From Rhizobiaceae bacterium (lineage in GTDB: Bacteria > Pseudomonadota > Alphaproteobacteria > Rhizobiales > Rhizobiaceae), in NCBI GenBank assembly GCA_016763155.1, contig JAESUH010000217.1, positions 1 to 64,000 of the forward strand: a stretch of DNA of 64,000 nt. The letters are read 5' to 3'. The position numbers were made by a program, and so were the translations under genes. This document shows positions 1 through 10,586 of this stretch, piece by piece; positions within the stretch are counted from its first letter, which is position 1; each line of letters opens with the position of its first letter. The notes below the pieces were generated by a model. That model saw only the letters and a list, made by a program, of their open reading frames with translations, did not search any database and was not told where the DNA came from.

Positions 1-675
1 GCGCAGGCAAGTTGGGCTTTCTTAGCCGGCTCAACGATTATTCATCTGTTCTATTATGTATTTTTGGTGGCTTCTTACCGGTTCGGTGACTTAAGTCAGG
101 TCTACCCCATATCGCGCGGTATATCGCCGGTGATCGTTGCTACTGCCGCGTGGTATTTTGCCGGCGAAGTAATGTCTACAAAAGCCTGGATCGGTTTATT
201 CTTGATTACCGGCGGCATCGCCATTATTTTCTTTGCCCGGCTGAAAGGGCACTCCAACTGGAAGGCGATTACGGCGGCCCTTTTTACCGGGCTGACAATT
301 GCCTGTTATACGGTCGTTGATGGTTTGGGAATTCGGGCATCTGATAGCCCGCTTGGATATATTGGCTGGTTATTTGTGCTGGAGTTTATTTCCAGCATCG
401 CGATTCTCTCCTATCGCTGGCGATCTCTGACACGAATATCATTCAAGGTTTATGGCATTGGGACAATTGGCGGCGTGGTCTCAGCGATTGCTTATGGATT
501 GGCGATGTATGCGCAAAATCTGGCACCCTTGGGGGCTGTTTCAGCGATACGGGAATCAAGCGTTCTTATTGCTGCTTTGATCGGTGTAATCTGGTTCAAG
601 GAACGCCCGTGGAAGCCACGAGTAATTGCAGCTCTGGTGGTCGTTTCAGGGGTGATAATTCTGGCCACAAGTTAA
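1..675 (+). CDS. EamA/DMT-family permease, 5' truncated by window edge
   Basis: Reading frame 1 is open from base 1 (AQASWAFLAGSTIIHLFYYVFLVASYRFGDLSQVYPISRG...). Multiple TM segments and the EamA-like 'VYPISRG' motif. Confidence 0.85.
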   Translation, partial: AQASWAFLAGSTIIHLFYYVFLVASYRFGDLSQVYPISRGISPVIVATAAWYFAGEVMSTKAWIGLFLITGGIAIIFFARLKGHSNWKAITAALFTGLTIACYTVVDGLGIRASDSPLGYIGWLFVLEFISSIAILSYRWRSLTRISFKVYGIGTIGGVVSAIAYGLAMYAQNLAPLGAVSAIRESSVLIAALIGVIWFKERPWKPRVIAALVVVSGVIILATS

Positions 676-772
676 GGTCATGCACAGGACCAATAAAACT
701 ACCACAGAACTATTGAATAGGACTGACAAAGAGTTAAGATATATTTTTCAGCACTCCAGGGAGGAATGATAA

Positions 773-1795
773 ATGAAAAAATTACTGTTAAGTCTGGGAC
801 TCGGGGCCACATTAATGATGGCTGCAGCACCAGCAACTCTTGCAGGCGAATTGACCGTTTATACGGCTGTTGAGGCGGAAGATCTCAAAAAATACGCTGC
901 AAAATTCAATGAAGACCATCCAGATATCACAATCAAATGGGTTCGCGATTCCACCGGCATCGTAACCGCCAAATTGCTGGCTGAAAAAGATAATCCGCAG
1001 GCTGATGTGATCTGGGGACTGGCTGGCACTTCGCTGCTATTGATGAAGAGCGAAGGCATGCTGGAAGCCTATGCTCCGGCAGGCCTTGATAAGCTCGACA
1101 AGAAATTTGTCGATTCATCCAACCCTCCAAGCTGGGTAGGCATGGATGCATGGGTGGCCGCGGTTTGCTTCAACACTGTGGAAGCTGCGAAGATTGGTTT
1201 GACCCAGCCGAAGAGCTGGAAAGACCTGCTTGACCCTATGTATAAAGGCCATGTGATCATGCCGAACCCGAATTCATCGGGTACCGGATTTCTGGACGTT
1301 TCCAGTTGGATACAAATGTTTGGTGAAGACGATGCATGGAAATTCATGGATGGCCTGCACGCCAATATTGCACGCTACACCCATTCAGGTTCCAAGCCTT
1401 GCAAACTGGCAGCCGCTGGCGAAATTCCGATCGGTATTTCCTTTGCATTTCGCGGCGCCAAATCTAAAGCCAAGGGCGCGCCGATTGAAATCATCGTGCC
1501 TGAAGAAGGTGTTGGCTGGGAAATGGAAGCAACAGCAATTGTGGCCGGCACTGACAATCTAGCCGACGCCAAAACATTGGTTGATTGGTCTGTGACCAAG
1601 AAAGCCAACGAGATGTACAATGCCGGTTATGCGGTTGTTGCTTACCCTGGCGTTGCAAAACCTGTTGAACATTTTCCGGCAAATCTGCTGGAAAAAATGA
1701 TCGATAATGATTTTGAAGCCGCTGCCAATAATCGTAAGAAAATACTTACTGAATGGCAAAAGCGCTATGACGGTAAGTCTGAGCCAAAAGGTTAG
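773..1795 (+). CDS. ABC transporter substrate-binding protein, putative 2-aminoethylphosphonate type (Fbp-like fold)
   Basis: Signal peptide, 'ELTVYTAVEAEDLKKY..F' Fbp-like start, good RBS (gggagg), followed by matching ATPase and fused permease. Confidence 0.82.
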   Translation: MKKLLLSLGLGATLMMAAAPATLAGELTVYTAVEAEDLKKYAAKFNEDHPDITIKWVRDSTGIVTAKLLAEKDNPQADVIWGLAGTSLLLMKSEGMLEAYAPAGLDKLDKKFVDSSNPPSWVGMDAWVAAVCFNTVEAAKIGLTQPKSWKDLLDPMYKGHVIMPNPNSSGTGFLDVSSWIQMFGEDDAWKFMDGLHANIARYTHSGSKPCKLAAAGEIPIGISFAFRGAKSKAKGAPIEIIVPEEGVGWEMEATAIVAGTDNLADAKTLVDWSVTKKANEMYNAGYAVVAYPGVAKPVEHFPANLLEKMIDNDFEAAANNRKKILTEWQKRYDGKSEPKG

Positions 1796-1814
1796 TCAAA
1801 ATTTGAAAATCACG

Positions 1815-1842
1815 AAAAGGGGCATTTGTTTGCCCCTTTTTG
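1815..1842 (+). terminator. Hairpin AAAAGGGGCA-TTTGTT-TGCCCCTTTT between substrate-binding protein and ATPase genes
   Basis: Perfect 10-bp stem read directly (1815-1824 / 1831-1840). Ends in a T-run. Confidence 0.75.
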
Positions 1843-1861
1843 ATATTTAATAAAAACAATA

Positions 1862-2977
1862 ATGGGTGACGGGGAAATGGGCGAGAAATCAGACCGTAAA
1901 CAAGCGTTTTTGCAGGTGCGAAACCTGACGAAAATGTTTGGCTCATTCACCGCGCTCAAAGACATTTCGCTTGATGTTGCAGAGAAAGAATTCATCTGTT
2001 TTCTGGGGCCATCTGGTTGCGGCAAGACAACTTTTTTGCGCGCTATTGCCGGGCTTGATATTCAAACCGCAGGCACCATCAAACAGGCGGGCAAAGACAT
2101 TTCTAACCTGCCACCGGCGGAGCGTGACTTTGGAATTGTGTTTCAATCCTATGCGCTGTTTCCCAACCTCACCGTGAACCGAAACGTTGCTTATGGCCTT
2201 GAAAGTGCGGGCGAGGGAAAAGAGACCATTAGTGCCCGGGTAAACGAACTTCTGGAACTGGTCGGATTGGCAGATCAGGGCGATAAATATCCGGCGCAAT
2301 TATCAGGCGGGCAGCAGCAGCGTATCGCGCTTGCCCGTGCGCTTGCCACATCACCGGGTCTGTTGCTGCTTGATGAGCCGCTGTCAGCGCTCGATGCGCG
2401 GGTGCGTACCCATTTGCGCCGTGAGATTAAAACTCTACAGGAAGACCTTGGCATCACCACCATCATGGTCACCCATGATCAGGAAGAGGCGCTGACCATG
2501 GCCGATAAGATCGTGGTGATGAACCACGGCACCATCGAGCAAGTGGGAACGCCGTTGGAAATTTACCGCGAACCGGCAACCTTGTTTGTTGCTGATTTTG
2601 TTGGCGAGATGAACCAGATACCTGCCGTCTTGGGCACAAAAGGCACTGTGAACATCAACGGAATTTCTCTTCAATGCAATTCTTTCAAAGGGAAAAAGGG
2701 GTCGTCAGGCATCGTCACTATTCGGCCGGAAGACATTGTTCCGATAAAAAAATCCGCGGCGGCAAAAACCAAGAATATCATGGATGTGACCATCTCGGAA
2801 ATGGAATTTCTCGGCTCGTTCTGGCGTGCCACGCTGAGCAGTAAAAAGCTGGGAGACACCTCACTGATCGCTGATTTTTCTGCTAATGCTGCCCGGCGAT
2901 TATCGCTTGTCGAGGGGGCCTCGATCAGGATAGAATTGCCACAGGATGCCCTTCGTTTTTATGAAGATGGCGCTTAG
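1862..2977 (+). CDS. ABC transporter ATP-binding protein (2-aminoethylphosphonate/Fe3+-spermidine type)
   Basis: Walker A GPSGCGKTT, signature LSGGQQQR, Walker B LLLLDEP, C-terminal TOBE-like region. Confidence 0.88.
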   Translation: MGDGEMGEKSDRKQAFLQVRNLTKMFGSFTALKDISLDVAEKEFICFLGPSGCGKTTFLRAIAGLDIQTAGTIKQAGKDISNLPPAERDFGIVFQSYALFPNLTVNRNVAYGLESAGEGKETISARVNELLELVGLADQGDKYPAQLSGGQQQRIALARALATSPGLLLLDEPLSALDARVRTHLRREIKTLQEDLGITTIMVTHDQEEALTMADKIVVMNHGTIEQVGTPLEIYREPATLFVADFVGEMNQIPAVLGTKGTVNINGISLQCNSFKGKKGSSGIVTIRPEDIVPIKKSAAAKTKNIMDVTISEMEFLGSFWRATLSSKKLGDTSLIADFSANAARRLSLVEGASIRIELPQDALRFYEDGA

Positions 2978-2979
2978 AG

Positions 2980-4980
2980 ATGGCGGATACTTCGACCCTT
3001 TCCGCTCCTAGAATCAAGCCGAAAGTCGGGCGTGACGACCGGATCATGCGGGCGTTCATTTTGGTCATCGGGCTTTATCTCGTGGTCACGCTGGCCCTTC
3101 CGCTTTATACGATGCTTTCCAAATCATTCAATACCTACTCCTTTGATTTGACCCGCTTTGAAATTCAAATTGATAAGGGCGATGGTTGGGGTGAAACGAT
3201 CACGCCGCAAACCCTCAATGAAGCGACCGGGAAATATAAACCGGAAGATTTGAAAACATCATCTGATGGCCGATTATCGGTTGTCAGTATGATTGAGGGT
3301 TTTAGCTTTCGTGCAAAAACTCTTTACCGATTGCGCAATATCGAAGCAGGTGGCGCGTTTCTTTCCGGTAGCGAACGTGTGACCGATAGTGAATGGCACG
3401 AATATACCAGCAATGAATTTCGCCGCGTGGTGCTGAAACCGGTTAAGGCGACAGGGCTCGACAATTTCGTTCAATATTTTTCCAATCCGTCCTTGTTCAA
3501 TTCGATTTTCAATTCGCTGTTCATTGCCATCACCACAACGATCATCACCATCACGCTGGCCTTCACCTTTGCCTATGCGCTGGCGCGCAGTCGCATGCGC
3601 TATAAGGGGTTGTTTCGCGTTATCGCCATGGCGCCGATTCTGGTGCCATCCCTGCTGCCCGGCATTGCGCTGGTTTACCTGTTTGGCAGGCAGGGCATGT
3701 TGCATGATTTGATGGGAGATCAATCGATTTACGGGCCTATCGGAATCATTGCCGGGTCGGTGTTTTTCACTTTTCCCCATGCAATGATTATCATTCAAAC
3801 GGCGCTTTCGATTTCCGATGCTCGACTTTTTGAAGCTTCCGATGTGCTTGGGGCCAGCAAGACCAAAACCTTTTTCACGGTCACCCTGCCGGGTGCTCGT
3901 TATGGCCTGATCTCGGCAAGCTTTGTGGTTTTCAATCTGGTGATTACCGATTTTGGCCTGCCCAAGGTGATTGGCGGCCAGTTTAATGTGCTGGCGGTAG
4001 ATATCTATAAGCAGGTGATTGGCCAGCAGAATTTTGAGATGGGGGCGGTTGTTTCCGTGGTGCTCTTGATTCCTGCTTTGCTGGCATTTTCGATCGACCG
4101 AATTATGCAAAAGAAACAGGTGGCATTGTTGTCATCGCGCTCTGTTCCCTATGAACCGAAGGTTAATAAACGCTTCGACCGGATCATGTTCTCTTATGCT
4201 CTATTGGTCGGTGGATTGATTGTCGGGACGCTGGCGGTTTGCCAATATGCGGCGCTGATAAAATTCTGGCCCTATGATCTCACTTTGTCGCTTACGAACT
4301 ATGATTTTGATGTGATGGATGGCGGCGGCTGGGGTTCGTTTTATAATTCAATCAAGCTTGCCATCATGGTCGCAATCATTGGCACGGTGGTGGTTTTCAC
4401 CGGGGCCTATATGGTGGAAAAAGCTCCCGGCTTCGGGCTTGGGCGCGGCATATTCCAATTTTTGGCGATGCTGCCCATGGCCATTCCCGGCATGGTGCTG
4501 GGCCTTGCCTATATCTTCTTTTTTAATAATCCGGACAATCCGTTCAACTTCATTTACGGCACTTTGGCCATATTGGTGATTTGTACGGTGACCCACTTTT
4601 ATACGGTCTCACATCTCACGGCGCTCACAGCGCTCAAGCAGATGGATAAGGAATTTGAATCGGTTTCAGCTTCCCTCAAACAGCCGTTTTACAAACTATT
4701 TTCGCGGGTCACGGTGCCCGTTTGTCTGCCAGCAATTTTGGATATTTCGATCTACCTGTTCGTCAACGCGATGACCACTGTCTCTGCGTTGATTTTCATC
4801 TATAGCCCGGATACGACGCTTGCCTCCGTTGCTATGCTCAACATGGATGATGCGGGTGACATTGCACCCGCAGCTGCCATGGGCATGATGATATTTTACG
4901 CCAATTCGCTGGCGCGCCTGATACATCACTTTGCGTCCAAAGGTTTGTACGCGAAAACTCAGGCTTGGCGAAAGCGATAG
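2980..4980 (+). CDS. ABC transporter permease with two fused BPD_transp_1-like halves (2-aminoethylphosphonate type)
   Basis: 666 aa, two permease halves each with an EAA-like loop, adjacent to cognate ATPase. Confidence 0.85.
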   Translation: MADTSTLSAPRIKPKVGRDDRIMRAFILVIGLYLVVTLALPLYTMLSKSFNTYSFDLTRFEIQIDKGDGWGETITPQTLNEATGKYKPEDLKTSSDGRLSVVSMIEGFSFRAKTLYRLRNIEAGGAFLSGSERVTDSEWHEYTSNEFRRVVLKPVKATGLDNFVQYFSNPSLFNSIFNSLFIAITTTIITITLAFTFAYALARSRMRYKGLFRVIAMAPILVPSLLPGIALVYLFGRQGMLHDLMGDQSIYGPIGIIAGSVFFTFPHAMIIIQTALSISDARLFEASDVLGASKTKTFFTVTLPGARYGLISASFVVFNLVITDFGLPKVIGGQFNVLAVDIYKQVIGQQNFEMGAVVSVVLLIPALLAFSIDRIMQKKQVALLSSRSVPYEPKVNKRFDRIMFSYALLVGGLIVGTLAVCQYAALIKFWPYDLTLSLTNYDFDVMDGGGWGSFYNSIKLAIMVAIIGTVVVFTGAYMVEKAPGFGLGRGIFQFLAMLPMAIPGMVLGLAYIFFFNNPDNPFNFIYGTLAILVICTVTHFYTVSHLTALTALKQMDKEFESVSASLKQPFYKLFSRVTVPVCLPAILDISIYLFVNAMTTVSALIFIYSPDTTLASVAMLNMDDAGDIAPAAAMGMMIFYANSLARLIHHFASKGLYAKTQAWRKR

Positions 4981-5093
4981 GATATTTCTTGGCTCACGGC
5001 GTATCCTCGACATTCTAAGTAGCATGTCTTCGACATGACGCTCGGGCCTCCGCATGGGCGGCGCAGCTAGCGCCGGGCGGCTCTTCGCCACCT

Positions 5094-5127
5094 CGAACGT
5101 ATCCATTTAGTAAAATGGATACGTTCG
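5094..5127. terminator. Strong hairpin CGAACGTATCCATTT-AGTA-AAATGGATACGTTCG between convergent genes
   Basis: Perfect 15-bp inverted repeat with 4-nt loop in the intergenic space between a + gene ending 4980 and a - gene ending 5137. Confidence 0.55.
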
Positions 5128-5136
5128 GAAGCTGAA

Positions 5137-7458
5137 TTAGCTTCCCTGACGTGCTGCCGTTTGTGCTTCAACCACGGCCAGTGCCGTCACATTCACCACG
5201 CCGCGTGTGGTAACAAATGGTGCCAGAATATGGACTGGAGCTGCTGCACCCAACAGGATTGGGCCGATGTGCAGACCGTTGGTCATAACCTTGGCCACAT
5301 TGAGCGAGATATTGGCTGAATCGAGATTTGGGAAAATCAGAAGATTTGCCTCTGCTTTCAATTCCGAGTTTGGCATGATGTTTTCGCGATGTATCCGGGA
5401 TAAAGCAGAATCCGCATGCATCTCGCCATCCACTTCCAGTTCCGGATCGGCTTCTTTGATCAATGCCAGTGCTTCACGCATTTTTAGCGCACTTGCAGAA
5501 TCCCTTGAACCGAAATTGGAATGGGATACCAGCGCAACGCTTGGCTTGATGCCGAAGCGCTCGATTTCGCGGGCGCACAGAATACTCATTTCCGCCAACT
5601 CTTCTGCAGTGTGATCTTCGTTGACATAGGTGTCGGCAAAGAAGGTGGCGAATTTCTGGGTGATGAGCAAGCTCATAGCGGAGAAATCATGCACCCCATC
5701 AGCCTTGCCGATGATCGTGTTGACGTGGCGCAAATGCTTGGTGTAGCGACCTTCAAGGCCACAGATTACAGCATCCGCATCGCCGCGTTTAAGAGCAACA
5801 CAAGCAATCACAGTGTTATCGGTACGAACAATCGTACGCGCAGCTTCTGTACTCACACCAGCGCGGCAGGCAAGCTCTGCATAGGTTTCCACGTAATCAC
5901 GATAGCGATCATCCTGTTCCGGATTGATGCATTCAAAATCCGTACCGGGTCTGATTTTCAAACCATATTGCTCCAGTCGGTGCGTAATGATTTGCGGGCG
6001 GCCAATCAGGATTGGTTTGGCAATGCCATCTTCGAGCAACACTTGAGCCGCACGCATGACGCGCTCATCTTCGCCTTCTGCAAAGATTACTCTTGTTTCG
6101 GGGCCAGATTTTGCCGCAGCAAATAGTGGCTTCATCACGATGCCGGAGCGGTATACGAAGCGATTCAGGCGATCAAGATAGGCGTCCATATCTTCAATTG
6201 GTCGTCTGGCAACACCGCTATCCATAGCAGCCTGCGCAACGGCAGGTGCGATGCGCAGAATCAGGCGCGGATCAAACGGCGAAGGAATGAGATAGTCCAG
6301 CCCGAAGATTGGTGCTTCGCCGCCATAGGCCTGCGCCACCACATCTGAACTTTCTTCACGGGCAAGTTCGGCAATGGCGCGAACTGCGGCCATTTTCATT
6401 TCTTCGTTGATTGCTGATGCACTCACATCCAGCGCACCACGGAACAAGAACGGGAAACACAAAACGTTGTTCACCTGATTGGGATAATCTGAGCGACCGG
6501 TACAAATCATCGCGTCAGGCCGAACCTCACTGGCATCTTCCGGCAGAATTTCAGGATCAGGGTTGGCCAGAGCCATGATCATTGGTTGCTTAGCCATGCC
6601 TTTGACCATTTCCTTGGTCAGTACACCAGCAGCGGAGAGGCCCAAGAACAGATCAGCATCAGGCATGCAATCGGCCAGAGTACGACAATCGGTATCCTGC
6701 GCATAAACCTCTTTCCATCGATCCATCGTGCTCGGATTGCGGCCGGTATAAACCGTACCCTCGCGATCATTGACCAGAATATTTTCGCGTTTCGCGCCAA
6801 GCTCCACCAACAAATTAAGGCAGGCAAGGGATGCTGCGCCTGCGCCGGAAGCAACAATTTTGATGTCTTCAAGTTTTTTGCCGGAAAGCTCAAGCCCGTT
6901 AAGAATGGCGGCGGCAACGATGATGGCCGTACCATGCTGATCGTCGTGGAATACCGGAATATCCATTTTCTCGCGCAATTGCTGCTCGACTTCGAAACAT
7001 TCAGGAGCCTTGATGTCTTCAAGGTTGATGCCGCCGAAAGTTGGTTCAAGCGCGCCAATCACGCTTACCATTTCATCGACGGTTTTTGCGTCGATCTCGA
7101 TATCAAATACGTCAATGCCTGCGAACTTTTTGAACAGTACGGCCTTGCCCTCCATCACTGGTTTGGCTGCGAGCGGGCCGATATCGCCAAGTCCCAAAAC
7201 AGCGGTGCCGTTGGTTACAACGGCAACCAGATTTGCCCGGATCGTATAATCTGCTGCCAGCAGAGGGTCTTTTTCGATTGCAAGACAGGGGGCCGCAACG
7301 CCCGGAGAATATGCAAGAGCCAGATCGCGCTGATTGCCCAGCGGCTTTGTAGCCGTAATTTCCAGCTTGCCTGGCTTTGGATATTTGTGAAAATGGAGAG
7401 CGGCCTCTTCCAGATTACCGGTATCAAGCTTGGTCGTTTTCGGGGTCTTGCTGTTCAT
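5137..7458 (-). CDS. maeB: NADP-dependent malic enzyme with C-terminal phosphotransacetylase-like domain
   Basis: Malic enzyme motifs ([19 protein letters not shown]) and C-terminal PTA-like domain. Preferred start is MNSKTPKT at 7458; the ORF track start is 7497. Confidence 0.9.
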   Translation of the reverse strand: MNSKTPKTTKLDTGNLEEAALHFHKYPKPGKLEITATKPLGNQRDLALAYSPGVAAPCLAIEKDPLLAADYTIRANLVAVVTNGTAVLGLGDIGPLAAKPVMEGKAVLFKKFAGIDVFDIEIDAKTVDEMVSVIGALEPTFGGINLEDIKAPECFEVEQQLREKMDIPVFHDDQHGTAIIVAAAILNGLELSGKKLEDIKIVASGAGAASLACLNLLVELGAKRENILVNDREGTVYTGRNPSTMDRWKEVYAQDTDCRTLADCMPDADLFLGLSAAGVLTKEMVKGMAKQPMIMALANPDPEILPEDASEVRPDAMICTGRSDYPNQVNNVLCFPFLFRGALDVSASAINEEMKMAAVRAIAELAREESSDVVAQAYGGEAPIFGLDYLIPSPFDPRLILRIAPAVAQAAMDSGVARRPIEDMDAYLDRLNRFVYRSGIVMKPLFAAAKSGPETRVIFAEGEDERVMRAAQVLLEDGIAKPILIGRPQIITHRLEQYGLKIRPGTDFECINPEQDDRYRDYVETYAELACRAGVSTEAARTIVRTDNTVIACVALKRGDADAVICGLEGRYTKHLRHVNTIIGKADGVHDFSAMSLLITQKFATFFADTYVNEDHTAEELAEMSILCAREIERFGIKPSVALVSHSNFGSRDSASALKMREALALIKEADPELEVDGEMHADSALSRIHRENIMPNSELKAEANLLIFPNLDSANISLNVAKVMTNGLHIGPILLGAAAPVHILAPFVTTRGVVNVTALAVVEAQTAARQGS

Positions 7459-7470
7459 CGTCGGGGCTTT

Positions 7471-7506
7471 CAAAATTATGGGCAAAATTACGGGCAAAAT
7501 TACGGG
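7471..7506. repeat. Three tandem copies of a 12-bp unit (CAAAATTAYGGG)
   Basis: CAAAATTATGGG CAAAATTACGGG CAAAATTACGGG read directly, just upstream of the maeB start. Confidence 0.9.
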
Positions 7507-7916
7507 GCTTAAACCCTCAAAAATTCACTGTTCAGTTTTTTGCGGTTGATTGCAAATTTCTACTACTAAAGGATGTAACTGTTTTCTGTTTCGCCAGTTT
7601 AGGCAAGAGCCAAAATGCGTTTGGCTTGAATGGTCGCACAAAAAATCCAAAATTAACAGATATTCAGTTAATTTTTATCGGTAATTTTCGATAGTATCAA
7701 CATCACAAAATAGAACCGAATCATAAATGAAACTGCTTCAAAAAAACCGTCATAAAATCATCATGCAATTTAATCGATTGAACTTTTTTGAAGGGCAAGC
7801 CAGCTGTTGCAACGACCGCTTAAACGCAGTATTGCAAGCGCAATTCAGCAATTTTCCTATGAGCATGTGCTCTACTGCCAATGATAAATTTGGCCCAACC
7901 CTTAAGGAATAACGGC

Positions 7917-10577
7917 ATGACAAAGTGGGTTTATACATTCGGCGACGGTAAGGCCGAAGGTGCAGCCGACATGAAGAACCTTCTTGGAGGCAAGGGCGCG
8001 AACCTTGCTGAAATGAGTTCTTTGGGAATTCCGGTCCCTCCCGGACTGACGATTACCACCGAGGTTTGTTCTGCCTATTACGATGACAACAACACCTATC
8101 CAGCTGAACTTGAAGGTCAGGTGGATTCGGCGCTTGAAGCAATTTCCACCATAACTGGTAGGAAACTTGGCGATCCATCGGCCCCCTTGCTGGTTTCTGT
8201 GCGCTCCGGTGCAAGGGCTTCCATGCCCGGCATGATGGATACGGTTTTGAACCTCGGGCTGAACGACGAGACCGTTGAAGCGCTGGCCGCTGAATCTGGC
8301 GATGCCCGCTTTGCCTATGACAGCTATCGCCGGTTTATCCAGATGTATTGCGATGTGGTGCTTGGGGTTGAACATGAATTGTTTGAAGAAATTCTGGAAG
8401 ATGCCAAGGCTAATAAGGGCTTTGAGCTCGATACAGAACTAAGCGCCGATGACTGGAGAGCGGTTATTATTCGCTTTAAAAAACTGGTCGAAGCAGAGCT
8501 TGGTGAAGCCTTTCCGCAAGACCCTAAAAAGCAACTCTGGGGTGCCATTAGCGCCGTCTTCCGCTCATGGATGAACCAGCGTGCCGACACCTATCGGCGA
8601 CTGCATAATATCCCTGCAAGTTGGGGTACGGCTGTTAACGTACAGGCAATGGTGTTTGGCAATATGGGCGAAAGTTCCGCCACCGGCGTTGCCTTCACCA
8701 GAGACCCTTCCACGGGCGAAAACCGGCTTTACGGAGAATTTCTGATCAATGCTCAGGGCGAAGACGTGGTGGCGGGCATTCGCACGCCGCAGGATTTGAC
8801 CGAAGAGGCCCGCGAAGCTGCATATTCTGACAAGCCCTCGCTTGAGACTTTGATGCCGGAAGCGTTCGCGGAATTTGTGTCTCTGGCCAACAAGCTGGAA
8901 GTGCATTACCGCGATATGCAGGATATCGAATTCACCATCGAGAAAAATAAATTATGGATTTTGCAGACCCGTTCCGGCAAGCGCACCGCCAAAGCTGCCT
9001 TGCGCATGGCGGTGGAAATGGCTGAGAGCGATTTGATTTCCAAACCCGAGGCGGTTGCAAGGATTGATCCTGCATCCCTCGATCAATTGCTCCACCCAAC
9101 CATCGATCCGGCAGCAAAGCGCGATGTGATCGGCAAGGGCCTGCCAGCATCCCCTGGCGCTGCCACTGGCGGTATCGTGTTTTCCTCTAATGAGGCAGAA
9201 CAGATGAAGGCGCAAGGCAAGCCGGTTATTCTGGTTCGCATTGAAACCAGCCCGGAAGACATTCATGGCATGCATGCGGCCGAAGGCATTCTCACCACCA
9301 GAGGCGGCATGACTTCGCACGCAGCAGTGGTAGCGCGCGGCATGGGCACCCCTTGTATTTCGGGGGCCTCCAGCGTCAAAGTGGATTACACCAATGAAAC
9401 GCTTGTGGCCGGTGGCCGTAATTTTGCCAAGGGCGATATCATCACCATTGATGGCTCTAATGGCCAAATTTTGGCGGGCTCCGTTGATATGGTGCAGCCG
9501 GAACTATCAGGCTATTTCGGCACCATTATGGAATGGGCCGATGGCAGCCGCCGCATGAAAGTGCGCACCAATGCCGATACGCCAGCAGATGCACGCGCCG
9601 CACGTTCCTTTGGCGCAGAAGGTATCGGCCTTTGCCGCACGGAACATATGTTCTTTGACGGTGATCGGATTATCGCTGTGCGCGAAATGATCCTTTCAGA
9701 AGACGAAGCAGGAAGACGCGCAGCACTTGATAAACTGCTGCCGATGCAGCGCTCGGATTTCACTGAATTGTTCGAAATCATGGCTGGCCTGCCGGTAACC
9801 ATCCGTCTGCTTGATCCGCCTCTGCATGAATTTTTGCCGAACACTGATGAAGATATTGCGATAGTGGCAAAGGTGATGAATGTGGACCCGGCGAAACTTC
9901 GTGAGCGCGTAGAATCCTTGCACGAGGTAAACCCGATGCTTGGCCACCGCGGTTGCCGTTTGGCGATTTCCTATCCCGAAATTGCCGAAATGCAAACCCG
10001 CGCCGTCATCGAAGCTGCGATTGCTGCGGAGAAGAAAACCGGCGAGGCAATTGAACCTGAAATCATGGTGCCTTTGGTAGCGCTGGAAGAAGAGTTCACC
10101 TTTGTCAAAGATTTGATTGACCGGGTCGCACGCGAGGTTATCGAAGAAGCGGGCGTTGATTTGAAATATTCCGTTGGTACGATGATTGAACTTCCCCGCG
10201 CTATTTTCCGGGCCGGTGAAATCGCTGAGACGGCAGAGTTTTTCTCCTTCGGCAGCAATGATCTCACCCAAACTACCTTCGGCATTTCAAGAGATGATGC
10301 GGGCTCGTTCCTCGGCACCTATGAGGCACAAAACATCATCGAGCGTGATCCGTTCGTAACCATCGATATAAAAGGCGTCGGCGAACTCATGCGCATCGGC
10401 GCAGAACGCGGCCGCGCCACCCGCCCCGACATAAAACTCGGAATTTGCGGCGAACATGGCGGTGATCCGGATTCGATTTTCTTCTGCGAAACGCTGGGGC
10501 TGGACTATGTTTCGTGTTCACCGTTCAGGGTGCCAATTGCAAGGCTGGCTGCGGCGCAAGCGACAACGAAGAGGTAA
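7917..10577 (+). CDS. ppdK: Pyruvate, phosphate dikinase
   Basis: MTKWVYTFGDGKAEG..LLGGKGANLAEM start, phosphohistidine region TRGGMTSHAAVVARGMG, PEP-utilising C-terminal domain. ATG at 7917 preferred over 7881. Confidence 0.95.
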   Translation: MTKWVYTFGDGKAEGAADMKNLLGGKGANLAEMSSLGIPVPPGLTITTEVCSAYYDDNNTYPAELEGQVDSALEAISTITGRKLGDPSAPLLVSVRSGARASMPGMMDTVLNLGLNDETVEALAAESGDARFAYDSYRRFIQMYCDVVLGVEHELFEEILEDAKANKGFELDTELSADDWRAVIIRFKKLVEAELGEAFPQDPKKQLWGAISAVFRSWMNQRADTYRRLHNIPASWGTAVNVQAMVFGNMGESSATGVAFTRDPSTGENRLYGEFLINAQGEDVVAGIRTPQDLTEEAREAAYSDKPSLETLMPEAFAEFVSLANKLEVHYRDMQDIEFTIEKNKLWILQTRSGKRTAKAALRMAVEMAESDLISKPEAVARIDPASLDQLLHPTIDPAAKRDVIGKGLPASPGAATGGIVFSSNEAEQMKAQGKPVILVRIETSPEDIHGMHAAEGILTTRGGMTSHAAVVARGMGTPCISGASSVKVDYTNETLVAGGRNFAKGDIITIDGSNGQILAGSVDMVQPELSGYFGTIMEWADGSRRMKVRTNADTPADARAARSFGAEGIGLCRTEHMFFDGDRIIAVREMILSEDEAGRRAALDKLLPMQRSDFTELFEIMAGLPVTIRLLDPPLHEFLPNTDEDIAIVAKVMNVDPAKLRERVESLHEVNPMLGHRGCRLAISYPEIAEMQTRAVIEAAIAAEKKTGEAIEPEIMVPLVALEEEFTFVKDLIDRVAREVIEEAGVDLKYSVGTMIELPRAIFRAGEIAETAEFFSFGSNDLTQTTFGISRDDAGSFLGTYEAQNIIERDPFVTIDIKGVGELMRIGAERGRATRPDIKLGICGEHGGDPDSIFFCETLGLDYVSCSPFRVPIARLAAAQATTKR

Positions 10578-10586
10578 TTCCTTAAA

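Noticed and set aside
3274-4110. 278-aa minus-strand ORF opposite the fused permease
   Set aside because: His/Gln/Arg-rich translation typical of the reverse strand of a membrane protein gene.
7471-7506. Short tandem repeat considered as a CRISPR-like array
   Set aside because: 12-bp units without spacers; simple tandem repeat, not CRISPR.
6586-7512. 308-aa plus-strand ORF opposite maeB
   Set aside because: Antisense shadow of a well-conserved malic enzyme gene.
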